Origin: Pararhizobium antarcticum
GTDB taxonomy: Bacteria; Pseudomonadota; Alphaproteobacteria; Rhizobiales; Rhizobiaceae
Direction of reading: 5' to 3'
Assembly (NCBI RefSeq): GCF_001885585.1
Contig: NZ_LSRP01000086.1
Coordinates: 1-57,309 of the forward strand
DNA: 57,309 bases
Below the pieces are notes generated by a model. The model was given only the letters and a program-made list of their open reading frames with translations, was not told the origin of the DNA and did not search any database. Below are positions 28,583-37,144 of the stretch, one piece after another (positions within the stretch are counted from its first letter, which is position 1; each line of letters opens with the position of its first letter). The translations under genes and the position numbers were made by a program.

Positions 28583-29368
28583 ATGTTTCACCCGTCCTTG
28601 TTCAAGGGAACGAATGTTGTTGTCACCGGCGCCGGCCGCGGGATCGGTCTGGAAGTGGCGCGGCAGTTCCTGGATTGCGGTGCGCGGGTGTTCCTGCATG
28701 CCGGTCGCAAATCGTCGATGGACAGGCCGTCCGAGGACATTCCGGATTTTCTCGAGACGGCCATGGAGGAAGGCCGGGCCTTTGTCGCCCATGCCGATTT
28801 TCTCAGCCCCGGCGGTGTCGATGCGCTGTCTGAAGAGATCCGGTCGAGGTTTGCCAGCGTCGATGTGCTGGTCAACAATGCCGGCACGATGGTTGGCCGT
28901 TTTCCGGCCGGCGAGCTGACGGATGCGCAATATCAGACGGTGGTGCAGCTCAACCAGACCGCCGTTGTCGAGACGACGCGGGCACTCCTGCCGCTGTTGC
29001 GCAAGGGCACGCATGCATCCATCGTCAACACCGTGTCGATTTCGGCGCTGACCGGCGGCAGCCCGGGTTCGGCGATCTATTCGGCGTCCAAAGCTTTCGT
29101 CTCGACCTATTCCAAGGCGCTTGCCCGCGAACTGGCGCCGGAGGGGATCCGGGTCAACTGCGTCTCGCCCGGCACCATCACCACAGACTTCCATGCGCGT
29201 TATTCTTCGCCTGAAAAACTGGAGGGCACGCGCAAGACCATCCCCCTGCAGCGCCTCGGTACGGCGGAGGACTGCGCGCCCGCTTATCTCTTCCTCGCGG
29301 CCCATGCGCTGTCAGGCTACATCACGGGCCAGGTACTGGAGGTGAATGGCGGGCAGCTGATCGTATGA
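28583..29368 (+). CDS. Short-chain dehydrogenase/reductase
   Basis: A classical SDR oxidoreductase of 261 residues. The NAD(P) motif is VTGAGRGIGLEVA, the structural motif NNAG is in VLVNNAGTMVG, the catalytic Ser is in NTVSISALTG and the Tyr/Lys pair is in AIYSASKAFV. The C-terminus SGYITGQVLEVNGGQLIV is typical. The substrate is not predictable. Its stop overlaps the start of the LysR gene by four bases (ATGA), so the two are translated together. The SDR may be a target or an effector-modifying partner of that regulator. It is divergent from glpR. Confidence 0.9.
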   Translation: MFHPSLFKGTNVVVTGAGRGIGLEVARQFLDCGARVFLHAGRKSSMDRPSEDIPDFLETAMEEGRAFVAHADFLSPGGVDALSEEIRSRFASVDVLVNNAGTMVGRFPAGELTDAQYQTVVQLNQTAVVETTRALLPLLRKGTHASIVNTVSISALTGGSPGSAIYSASKAFVSTYSKALARELAPEGIRVNCVSPGTITTDFHARYSSPEKLEGTRKTIPLQRLGTAEDCAPAYLFLAAHALSGYITGQVLEVNGGQLIV

Positions 29369-30267
29369 TCGACAAGCTGGAGTTCTTCATCGCGCTGGCG
29401 CGGGAACGGCATTTCGGCCGGGCCGCGGAAGCCTGCGGCATCACTCAGCCGACATTGTCGGCGGCGATCCGGCAACTGGAAGATCAGCTCGGTGTCATGC
29501 TCGTCAGCCGCGGGTCGCGCTTTCAGGGGTTAACGCCCGAGGGCCAACGCGTGCTCGAATGGGCACGCAGGATCGTCGGCGATGCCCGCACCATGCGCGA
29601 GGAGATGCGCGCCGCGCGCACCGGTCTTTCCGGCCATATCCGGCTGGCGGCGATCCCGACGACGCTGGCCATGGTGCCGATGATTACCGCACCGTTTCAG
29701 GAAAAACATCCTGATGTCACCTTCTCTGTGCTGTCCACCACCTCGCTGAAAATCCTCAGCCTGCTTGAGAACCTCGAGATCGATGCTGGGCTGACCTATC
29801 TGGAAAACGAACCGCTCGGCCGCGTCACCAGTGTGCCCCTGCAGGTCGAGCGCTATCATCTGGTGACCGCCATCGGGTCCGAGCTGGCAGACCGGAAAAG
29901 CGTTTCCTGGAAGGAGGTCGGCAACGTTCGGCTTTGTCTATTGACGGCCGATATGCAGAACAGGCGGATTATAAACCAGCATTTTGCGGAGGCCGGCGTG
30001 ACGGTCTCGCCGACGCTGGAATCCAACTCGATGATCGTGCTTTTCTCGCATGTTCGCACCGGCCGTTGGGCCAGCATCATGCCGCTCAATGTGGCAAAAT
30101 CCTTTGGATTTCATGAGGATATCAGAACGATTCCGATCGTCGAACCCGATGCGCATCATACGGTGGGGCTGGTTGCGACCTACCGCGAACCGTTCACGCC
30201 GCTGGTCTCCGCACTTCTGCATGAGGCCCGTATTCAGGCCGAGGCGACGCTTGCATCTCGGGTTTGA
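29365..30267 (+). CDS. LysR family regulator (candidate regulator of fds)
   Basis: A 300-residue LysR regulator. The N-terminal winged helix reads FFIALARERHFGRAAEACGITQPTLSAAIRQLEDQLG, and the rest is the periplasmic-binding-like effector domain (LRLAAIPTTLAM-type start at HIRLAAIPT). It is translationally coupled to the SDR upstream and lies 223 bases before fdsG on the same strand. LysR proteins commonly sit beside fds operons, so a role in formate control is a reasonable inference but unproved. Just after its stop is an ATAG-N7-CTAT dyad. Confidence 0.88.
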   Translation: MIDKLEFFIALARERHFGRAAEACGITQPTLSAAIRQLEDQLGVMLVSRGSRFQGLTPEGQRVLEWARRIVGDARTMREEMRAARTGLSGHIRLAAIPTTLAMVPMITAPFQEKHPDVTFSVLSTTSLKILSLLENLEIDAGLTYLENEPLGRVTSVPLQVERYHLVTAIGSELADRKSVSWKEVGNVRLCLLTADMQNRRIINQHFAEAGVTVSPTLESNSMIVLFSHVRTGRWASIMPLNVAKSFGFHEDIRTIPIVEPDAHHTVGLVATYREPFTPLVSALLHEARIQAEATLASRV

Positions 30268-30283
30268 TAGGTTTTTTCTATCA
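30265..30283. promoter_or_regulatory. ATAG-N7-CTAT dyad (candidate LysR site)
   Basis: TGATAG at 30265-30270 and CTATCA at 30278-30283 are inverted repeats with seven bases between; the first overlaps the LysR stop codon. The pattern fits the T-N11-A rule and the ATAG-N7-CTAT form known from OxyR-like members. It is about 220 bases before fdsG. Confidence 0.4.
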
Positions 30284-30343
30284 GGCGACGAATGTGCTGT
30301 ATTGACCCTGTCTGCCATGACTGCGAAGCTCTTGAAATCAAGC

Positions 30344-30367
30344 GAAAGACTGCGTTTGCGGTCTTTC
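30344..30367. promoter_or_regulatory. 24-base dyad upstream of fdsG
   Basis: GAAAGAC (30344-30350) and GTCTTTC (30361-30367) form a 7-bp stem, extended inward by GC/GC around a GTTT loop. It lacks a T-tract. It could be a weak terminator of the LysR gene or a regulatory site of the fds operon. Confidence 0.4.
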
Positions 30368-30490
30368 TGGCATGGCCATGTGCAGAGGTTCTGGAGGAGC
30401 GCTGCATCTGGGTCGGGAGTGTATTCGGCATCGTCATCTGCGTCTTCTTGTGTCTGAGGCGAATGGTCGTGCCGTGCGGGAGGTCTTGTT

Positions 30491-30970
30491 ATGAATTTGC
30501 ATTTTGCGAGCCGTGATATCGGCGCGCGCACCCTCGAAATCGTCGACGAGATGAAGGCGCTCGAGGGGCCTTTGCTGCCGATCCTGCATGCTGTCCAGGC
30601 CGAATTCGGCTATGTGCCGCCGGAGGCCATGCCGGTGATTGCCCGCGCCCTCAACCTGTCGCGCGCCGAAGTGCACGGTGTCGTAACCTTCTATCACGAT
30701 TACCGCGACCATCCGGCCGGCCGTCATGTGCTGAAGCTGTGCCGGGCCGAGGCCTGCCAGTCGATGGGCGGCATGGCGCTGGAAGAGACGGTCAAGAAGC
30801 TGCTCGGTATCGATTTCCACCAGACGACGCTGGATGGCACGGTGACACTCGAGCCGGTCTACTGTCTCGGGCTCTGTTCCACCGCACCCGCCGCCATGCT
30901 GGACGGTGAGGTGCACGGAAGGCTGGATGCTGCCGCTGTCGCCGAACTGGTCGCGGAGGCACGCGCATGA
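30491..30970 (+). CDS. fdsG: NAD-dependent formate dehydrogenase gamma subunit
   Basis: A 159-residue NuoE-like subunit carrying one [2Fe-2S] cluster. The four ligands are visible: two in LKLCRAEACQSMGG and two in VYCLGLCSTAPA. It belongs to a soluble, NAD-reducing, molybdenum-containing formate dehydrogenase (FdsGBA) that oxidises formate to CO2. A GGGAGG lies ten bases before the ATG. Its stop overlaps the fdsB start by four bases (ATGA). First gene of the operon. Confidence 0.93.
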   Translation: MNLHFASRDIGARTLEIVDEMKALEGPLLPILHAVQAEFGYVPPEAMPVIARALNLSRAEVHGVVTFYHDYRDHPAGRHVLKLCRAEACQSMGGMALEETVKKLLGIDFHQTTLDGTVTLEPVYCLGLCSTAPAAMLDGEVHGRLDAAAVAELVAEARA

Positions 30971-32523
30971 CCGTGAAACTCTATATCCCCCGCGATTCCG
31001 CTGCGCTTTCCGTTGGTGCCGAAAAGGTCGCCAGAGCGTTTGCCTCGGAAATTTCAGCCCGCTCGCTGGATGCGACGATCGTCCGCAATGGTTCGCGCGG
31101 CCTGTTCTGGCTGGAGCCGATGATCGAGGTCGAGACGGCCCAGGGTCGTGTTGCCTACGGTCCGGTCAAGCCGTCCGATGTTGCCTCCCTCTTTGATGGC
31201 GGCCTGATGACGGGTGCGAACCATGCACTCTGTCTCGGCAAGACCGAGGACCTGCCGTTTCTGAAAAACCAGACGCGTCTGACCTTTGCTCGCTGTGGCG
31301 TCATCGACCCGCTATCGCTTGACGATTACAAGGCGCATGGCGGTCTCACCGGGCTGACGAACGCCGTGGCTATGGCGCCTGCCGACATCGTGGTGCAGGT
31401 GACTGAGAGCGGTCTTCGCGGCCGTGGCGGCGCGGGCTTTCCGACCGGGATCAAGTGGAAGACGGTTCTCGATACAGCCGGCGACCGCAAATACATCGTC
31501 TGCAATGCCGACGAGGGCGACAGCGGGACTTTTGCCGACAGGATGATCATGGAGGGCGATCCCTTCGTCTTGATCGAGGGCATGGTGATATCAGGCATCG
31601 CGACCGGCGCGCGCAAGGGTTTCGTCTATCTGCGCTCGGAATATCCGCATGCGATCGCAACGATGACGCAGGCCGTCGAGATTGCCCGCACGGCCGGCAT
31701 TCTCGGTGCATCCGTGCTTGGCTCGGCACATGTCTTTGACATGGAAATTCGCACCGGCGCCGGTGCTTATGTCTGCGGCGAGGAAACGGCGCTTCTCAAC
31801 AGCCTCGAAGGCAAGCGCGGCATTGTGCGCGCCAAGCCGCCGCTGCCGGCGCACAAAGGTCTGTTCAACTGTCCGACCGTGATCAACAACGTGATCTCGC
31901 TGGCCTCCGTGCCTGTGATCATGGACAAGGGAGCTGCGTTCTACAAGGATTTCGGCATGGGCCGCTCGCGCGGCACGATCCCGATCCAGATCGCCGGCAA
32001 CGTCAAGCAAGGTGGTCTCTATGAGACGGCTTTCGGCCTGACGCTCGGCGAAATCATCGATACGATCGGGGGCGGTACGGCAACCGGCCGTCCGGTCAAG
32101 GCCGTGCAGGTCGGTGGTCCGCTCGGCGCCTATTTCCCGCGTGCGCTGTTCGATACGCCGTTCGACTACGAGGCATTTGCTGCGAAGAATGGCCTGATCG
32201 GTCATGCCGGCATCGTTGTCTTCGACGATACGGCCGACATGCTGAAACAGGCGCGTTTTGCCATGGAATTCTGCGCTGTCGAAAGCTGCGGCAAGTGCAC
32301 GCCCTGCCGCATCGGCTCGACGCGCGGCGTTGAAACCGCCGACAAGATTGCCATGGGCATCGAGCCCGAGAAGAACAAGGCGCTGCTCACCGACCTCTGC
32401 AACACCATGAAGTTCGGCTCGCTCTGCGCGCTTGGCGGTTTCACGCCCTATCCCGTGATGAGTGCCATGAACCATTTCCCGGACGATTTTGCGCCGGCAC
32501 CTCTGGTAGAGGCGGCGGAATGA
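30967..32523 (+). CDS. fdsB: NAD-dependent formate dehydrogenase beta subunit
   Basis: A 518-residue NuoF-like diaphorase subunit that passes electrons from formate to NAD. An N-terminal thioredoxin-like part of about 120 residues precedes the FMN site (GLRGRGGAGFPTGIKWK), the NAD site (NADEGDSGTFADRMIMEGDP) and the [4Fe-4S] motif ESCGKCTPCRIGSTRG near residue 440, with the fourth Cys in SLCALGG. Four-base overlaps at both ends indicate coupled translation with fdsG and the next small gene. Confidence 0.95.
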   Translation: MTVKLYIPRDSAALSVGAEKVARAFASEISARSLDATIVRNGSRGLFWLEPMIEVETAQGRVAYGPVKPSDVASLFDGGLMTGANHALCLGKTEDLPFLKNQTRLTFARCGVIDPLSLDDYKAHGGLTGLTNAVAMAPADIVVQVTESGLRGRGGAGFPTGIKWKTVLDTAGDRKYIVCNADEGDSGTFADRMIMEGDPFVLIEGMVISGIATGARKGFVYLRSEYPHAIATMTQAVEIARTAGILGASVLGSAHVFDMEIRTGAGAYVCGEETALLNSLEGKRGIVRAKPPLPAHKGLFNCPTVINNVISLASVPVIMDKGAAFYKDFGMGRSRGTIPIQIAGNVKQGGLYETAFGLTLGEIIDTIGGGTATGRPVKAVQVGGPLGAYFPRALFDTPFDYEAFAAKNGLIGHAGIVVFDDTADMLKQARFAMEFCAVESCGKCTPCRIGSTRGVETADKIAMGIEPEKNKALLTDLCNTMKFGSLCALGGFTPYPVMSAMNHFPDDFAPAPLVEAAE

Positions 32524-32774
32524 TGGAGTTCGGCGGGAGAAAATTCGAGTCTGTGCGGGGCAGCGATGTCGAACGCGACGGGATGTATATCGAAGTGAGC
32601 GAGAAAATCGGAAACCAACAGCGCGTGATGCTTGAAGTCTTCTATTCGGACGAAGACAACCGGATGACATTCACGGCCTTCGAAAAGGACCTGCCCTTCG
32701 AACTTATCGAACAGGTTGCGCAAACGGCGCGCGAGAGACTGACCCCGGTTACAACAATGGGAGCGACACGATGA
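32520..32774 (+). CDS. Small unknown protein coupled between fdsB and fdsA
   Basis: An 84-residue, soluble, rather acidic protein. It overlaps fdsB and fdsA by four bases each (ATGA both times), so it is translated as part of the operon. The sequence predicts mixed beta strands followed by a helix (VMLEVFYSDEDNRMTFTAFEKDL, then LIEQVAQTARERL). There are no cysteines, no signal peptide and no membrane segment, so it is not an iron-sulfur or membrane subunit. The classical fdsGBACD order has no gene at this place. I do not recognise the family; an assembly or regulatory role for FdsA is only a guess from position. Confidence 0.75.
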   Translation: MMEFGGRKFESVRGSDVERDGMYIEVSEKIGNQQRVMLEVFYSDEDNRMTFTAFEKDLPFELIEQVAQTARERLTPVTTMGATR

Positions 32775-35650
32775 GCATGGTTCCTGAAATCGACTTTGGT
32801 ACCCCTGCATCGCGCGCCGAAAAGATGGTGACGCTGACGATCGACGGCAATGAGATCAGCGTGCCCGAGGGCACCTCGATCATGCGCGCGTCGATGGAGG
32901 CCGGCATCCAGGTGCCAAAACTCTGTGCCACCGACATGGTCGATGCTTTCGGCTCCTGCCGTCTCTGTCTGATCGAGATCGAAGGCCGCAACGGCACGCC
33001 GGCCTCCTGCACCACGCCTGTGGCACCCGGCATCGTCGTGCACACGCAGACCTCGCGCCTCAAGGATATCCGCAAGGGCGTGATGGAGCTTTATATTTCC
33101 GACCACCCGCTCGATTGCCTGACCTGCGCGGCCAATGGCGACTGCGAATTGCAGGACATGGCCGGTGCGGTCGGCCTGCGTGATGTGCGCTATGGTTATG
33201 AAGGCGACAACCACGTCAAGGTGCGCGGCACGGATGGCATGAACGCCAAGTGGATGCCGAAGGACGAGAGCAACCCGTACTTCACCTATGATCCGTCCAA
33301 GTGCATCGTCTGCTCGCGCTGCGTGCGTGCCTGCGAAGAGGTTCAGGGCACCTTTGCGCTGACCATCGAGGGGCGTGGTTTCGGCTCCCGCGTTTCGGCC
33401 GGCATGCATGAAAGCTTCCTGGAATCGGAATGTGTCTCCTGCGGCGCCTGCGTGCAGGCCTGTCCGACCGCGACGCTGACGGAAAAATCGGTGATCGCGA
33501 TCGGCCAGCCCGAACATTCTGTTGTCACCACCTGCGCCTATTGCGGTGTCGGCTGTTCGTTCAAGGCCGAAATGCGCGGCGAGGAACTGGTGCGCATGGT
33601 GCCGTGGAAAGACGGCCAGGCCAATCGCGGCCATTCCTGCGTCAAGGGGCGTTTTGCTTACGGATACTCGACCCACAAGGAGCGCATCCTCAACCCGATG
33701 ATCCGCGAAAAGATCACCGATCCCTGGCGTGAAGTCTCCTGGGAAGAGGCTTTTGCCCATACGGCGTCTGAGTTTCGCCGCATCCAGTACCAGTATGGCC
33801 GCGAATCGATCGGTGGCATCACATCGTCGCGCTGCACCAACGAGGAAACCTATCTCGTCCAGAAGCTGATCCGCGCCGGTTTCGGCAACAACAATGTCGA
33901 TACCTGCGCCCGCGTCTGCCATTCGCCGACCGGCTATGGTCTTGGCGCCACCTTCGGCACCTCGGCCGGGACGCAGAATTTCGATTCGGTCGAGCATACG
34001 GATGTCGTCATCATCATTGGCGCCAATCCGACGGACGGCCACCCGGTTTTTGCCTCGCGGCTGAAGAAGCGGCTGCGCCAGGGCGCCAAGCTGATCGTCA
34101 TCGATCCGCGCCGCACCGACATGGTTTCGTCGCCGCACATCAAGGCCGCGCATCACCTGCCGCTGAAGCCGGGCACCAACGTTGCCGTCATGACGGCGCT
34201 GGCGCATGTCATCGTCACCGAGGGCTTGGCCGACGAGCAGTTCATCCGCGAGCGCTGCGACTGGTCCGAATTCGAGGACTGGGCCGGCTTCGTATCCTTG
34301 CCCGAGCACAGCCCCGAAGCGATCGAAGCTTTCTCCGGCGTGTCTGCGGAAGAGCTTCGCGGTGCCGCCCGGCTGTTTGCCACCGGCGGCAATGGTGCGA
34401 TCTATTACGGTCTCGGCGTCACCGAGCACAGCCAGGGCTCGACGACGGTCATCGCGATTGCCAATCTGGCCATGGTCACCGGCAATATCGGCCGTCCCGG
34501 CGTCGGCGTGAACCCGCTGCGTGGTCAGAACAATGTGCAGGGCGCCTGCGACATGGGCTCGTTCCCGCACGAACTTCCGGGCTACCGCCACGTTTCCGAC
34601 GATGCGACGCGCGAGACCTTCGAAAAGCTCTGGGGCGTGACGATTTCCAACGAACCGGGCCTGCGCATTCCCAATATGCTGGATGCCGCCGTCGACGGGT
34701 CGTTCAAGGGCATCTACATCCAGGGCGAGGATATTCTGCAGTCCGATCCCGATACCAAACATGTGCAGGCGGGCCTCGCCGCGATGGAATGCGTCGTCGT
34801 GCAGGACCTGTTCCTGAACGAGACGGCGAATTATGCCCACGTCTTCCTGCCGGGCTCGACCTTCCTCGAAAAGGACGGCACGTTCACCAATGCCGAGCGC
34901 CGCATCAACCGCGTGCGCCGGGTGATGACGCCGCGCAACGGCTTTGCCGACTGGGAAGTAACGCAGAAGCTCGCCCAGACGATGGGTCTGAACTGGGCCT
35001 ACAGCCATCCGTCCGAAGTCATGGACGAGATCGCGGCGACGACGCCGAGCTTTGCCAAGGTGTCCTACGAGTACCTGGAAAAGATGGGTTCGGTGCAGTG
35101 GCCCTGCAACGAGAAGGCGCCGCTCGGTTCGCCGATCATGCATATCGATGGTTTCGTGCGCGGCAAGGGCAAGTTCATCCGCACCGAATATGTCGCGACC
35201 GATGAGAAGACCGGCCCGCGCTTCCCGCTGCTTTTGACCACCGGCCGTATTCTCAGCCAGTACAATGTCGGGGCACAGACGCGGCGCACCGAAAATGTCG
35301 TCTGGCATGAGGAGGACCGGCTGGAGATCCATCCGCATGACGCCGAAGTGCGCGGCGTGCGCGATGGTGACTGGGTGCGGTTGTCGAGCCGTTCCGGTGA
35401 CACGACGCTCAGGGCGCTGATCACCGACCGGGTCGCCACCGGGGTGGTCTACACCACCTTCCACCACCCGACGACGCAGGCCAACGTGATTACCACCGAC
35501 TTCTCCGACTGGGCGACTAACTGCCCGGAATACAAGGTCACGGCCGTGCAGATCTCGCCATCGAACGGCCCGTCGCAGTGGCAGATCGACTATGACGAAC
35601 AGGCGCGCCATTCGCGCCGCATCGCCGGCAAGATGGAGGCTGCGGAGTAG
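32771..35650 (+). CDS. fdsA: NAD-dependent formate dehydrogenase alpha (molybdenum) subunit
   Basis: Catalytic subunit of 959 residues. The N-terminal NuoG-like part holds a [2Fe-2S] ferredoxin domain (FGSCRLCLIEIEG) and [4Fe-4S] motifs, including CIVCSRCVRACEE and CVSCGACVQACP. The molybdopterin domain begins at CAYCGVGCSF. The molybdenum ligand is Cys383 with the conserved His384 in CARVCHSPTG; a Cys ligand indicates the Mo form rather than selenocysteine. The C-terminus carries the dinucleotide-binding domain. It follows the small unknown gene with a four-base overlap. A repeat element separates it from fdhD. Confidence 0.96.
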   Translation: MSMVPEIDFGTPASRAEKMVTLTIDGNEISVPEGTSIMRASMEAGIQVPKLCATDMVDAFGSCRLCLIEIEGRNGTPASCTTPVAPGIVVHTQTSRLKDIRKGVMELYISDHPLDCLTCAANGDCELQDMAGAVGLRDVRYGYEGDNHVKVRGTDGMNAKWMPKDESNPYFTYDPSKCIVCSRCVRACEEVQGTFALTIEGRGFGSRVSAGMHESFLESECVSCGACVQACPTATLTEKSVIAIGQPEHSVVTTCAYCGVGCSFKAEMRGEELVRMVPWKDGQANRGHSCVKGRFAYGYSTHKERILNPMIREKITDPWREVSWEEAFAHTASEFRRIQYQYGRESIGGITSSRCTNEETYLVQKLIRAGFGNNNVDTCARVCHSPTGYGLGATFGTSAGTQNFDSVEHTDVVIIIGANPTDGHPVFASRLKKRLRQGAKLIVIDPRRTDMVSSPHIKAAHHLPLKPGTNVAVMTALAHVIVTEGLADEQFIRERCDWSEFEDWAGFVSLPEHSPEAIEAFSGVSAEELRGAARLFATGGNGAIYYGLGVTEHSQGSTTVIAIANLAMVTGNIGRPGVGVNPLRGQNNVQGACDMGSFPHELPGYRHVSDDATRETFEKLWGVTISNEPGLRIPNMLDAAVDGSFKGIYIQGEDILQSDPDTKHVQAGLAAMECVVVQDLFLNETANYAHVFLPGSTFLEKDGTFTNAERRINRVRRVMTPRNGFADWEVTQKLAQTMGLNWAYSHPSEVMDEIAATTPSFAKVSYEYLEKMGSVQWPCNEKAPLGSPIMHIDGFVRGKGKFIRTEYVATDEKTGPRFPLLLTTGRILSQYNVGAQTRRTENVVWHEEDRLEIHPHDAEVRGVRDGDWVRLSSRSGDTTLRALITDRVATGVVYTTFHHPTTQANVITTDFSDWATNCPEYKVTAVQISPSNGPSQWQIDYDEQARHSRRIAGKMEAAE

Positions 35651-35743
35651 GGGATGGCCGGAATTTGCTGTTTACCCCCCTCTGTCAAGTCAGGACCGGT
35701 CTTCTTTATGGGGAGAGGTCGGCTGAGGCATGTGCCGCCGGTA

Positions 35744-35923
35744 TCCTCTTCTCCCCAGGGGGGAGAAGGTGCCCGAAGGGCGGATGAGGGGGTCGGCGAA
35801 TGCCGTAATCAAAGATGACCACGGTTTCGTTGCGCAACGAAAAAATTTATGGTGCAGGGAAGGTGGCTTCGCCCCCCTCATCCGGCGCTGAGCGCCACCT
35901 TCTCCCCGCCGGGGAAAAGAGGA
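35744..35923. repeat. Rhizobial intergenic palindromic repeat (RIME-like)
   Basis: Two arms of about 48 bases are inverted copies. Arm 1 (35745-35792) reads CCTCTTCTCCCC, then GGGAGAAGGTG, then CGGATGAGGGGG. Arm 2 (35871-35923) is the complement of the same blocks. Each arm is itself a small hairpin (CTCCCC with GGGGAG). About 78 bases separate them. This is the pattern of RIME-type elements scattered in Rhizobiaceae genomes. The right end includes AGAGGA (35918-35923), the only ribosome site for fdhD. Confidence 0.8.
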
Positions 35924-35933
35924 CGTTTGCCGC

Positions 35934-36761
35934 ATGACCCAATTCAAAACCACCCAAACTGTCCCCGAAACCGCCCGTCGCAACGGCAAAATTTCAGCCG
36001 GAACCCGGGTCGTGCCGGAGGAAACACCGGTGGCGCTCTCCTACGGCGGCTCCACCCATGCCGTGATGATGGCGACACCCGGTGATTTCGAGGATTTTGC
36101 CGTCGGGTTCAGTCTGACCGAGGGGATCATCACTGGCCCGTCCGATATCGAATCGATCGAGGCCGTCGCAGACGACAAGGGCATCGACCTGCAGATCGTG
36201 CTCAAGGATGCGCAGAACGACGCGCTCACCGCGCGCCGCCGGCATATGGCCGGCCCGGTCGGCTGCGGCCTCTGCGGCATTGAATCGATCGAGCAGGCGG
36301 TGCGCTTGGCGCCGTCCGTTTCAGGCTCAACTCTCCAACTGTCACAGGCGCAGATCGTCGAGGCCGTCGCCCTTCTCAACGGCCAGCAGCCGCTGCATTT
36401 TGAAACCCGCGCCGTGCATGGCGCCGGCTTCTATGTGCCGGGGCGGGGGCTGATCGCCGTGCGCGAGGATGTCGGCCGGCACAATGCGCTCGACAAGCTG
36501 GTCGGTGCTGCCGCGCGCGCTGGTTATTCCGGAGCCGACGGGGCAGTCGTCGTCACCAGCCGCGTCTCGGTCGAGATGGTGCAGAAGACGGCGATCATCG
36601 GCAGTCCGATGATCATCGCCATATCGGCGCCGACGGCGCTTGCCATCCGCACGGCGGACGAAGCCAGCATGACGCTGGTAGCTCTGGTGCGCGGCGAGGA
36701 TTTTGAAGTTTTCACACATATGGATCGCATTCAGCCGGGAGCCGTCGCCGATGTCGCTTGA
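35934..36761 (+). CDS. fdhD: Formate dehydrogenase accessory sulfurtransferase (FdhD/FdsC)
   Basis: A 275-residue maturation factor that binds the bis-MGD cofactor and donates sulfur to it before insertion into FdsA; it corresponds to fdsC of the fdsGBACD order. The functional loop Cys111-x-x-Cys114 is seen in VGCGLCGIES, and the family blocks VPEETPVALSY and AVREDVGRHNALDKLVGA are intact. The ATG at 35934 is 10 bases after AGAGGA, which lies inside the right arm of the repeat element. Its end overlaps fdsD by 11 bases. Confidence 0.93.
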   Translation: MTQFKTTQTVPETARRNGKISAGTRVVPEETPVALSYGGSTHAVMMATPGDFEDFAVGFSLTEGIITGPSDIESIEAVADDKGIDLQIVLKDAQNDALTARRRHMAGPVGCGLCGIESIEQAVRLAPSVSGSTLQLSQAQIVEAVALLNGQQPLHFETRAVHGAGFYVPGRGLIAVREDVGRHNALDKLVGAAARAGYSGADGAVVVTSRVSVEMVQKTAIIGSPMIIAISAPTALAIRTADEASMTLVALVRGEDFEVFTHMDRIQPGAVADVA

Positions 36762-37089
36762 TAACACCAATGGCAAACTTGTGCGCATGGCCAACCAGAT
36801 CGCCACCTTCTTCAAGTCGCAGCCCGAGAAGGACCGCGTCGAGGGGGTCGCCACGCATATCAACAAGTTCTGGGAGCCGCGCATGCGCAAGGCCTTCTTC
36901 GAACTGGTGGCGCAGGGCGATGCCGGTTTCGATCCGATCGTGATCGCCGCTGCCGCGATCATCAAGCCGCCCTATTCAGTCTCGGAGGGGGTAGGCACCG
37001 GCAGCGATGCTGCAGCCGGCGCGCCGGGCGGAAAGGGCACGGCTGCCGGCGAATCGCTGTCCGAACCGAGCATTCCGGAAAAGGCGTGA
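36751..37089 (+). CDS. fdsD: Formate dehydrogenase delta subunit
   Basis: A 112-residue small protein. The conserved core is KLVRMANQIATFFKSQP followed by GVATHINKFWEPRMRKAFF, typical of FdsD, which helps maturation or stability of the complex. The C-terminal 35 residues are a low-complexity Gly/Ala/Ser tail (GTGSDAAAGAPGGKGTAAGE) that looks disordered. It starts 11 bases inside the end of fdhD. It is the last fds gene; the response regulator follows after 55 bases with no terminator between. Confidence 0.88.
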   Translation: MSLDNTNGKLVRMANQIATFFKSQPEKDRVEGVATHINKFWEPRMRKAFFELVAQGDAGFDPIVIAAAAIIKPPYSVSEGVGTGSDAAAGAPGGKGTAAGESLSEPSIPEKA

Positions 37090-37144
37090 CATCCAGGCCG
37101 CGATCGTCGTTTGTGCCGGATGGCGCCACTTGTTATGGTGCGCC

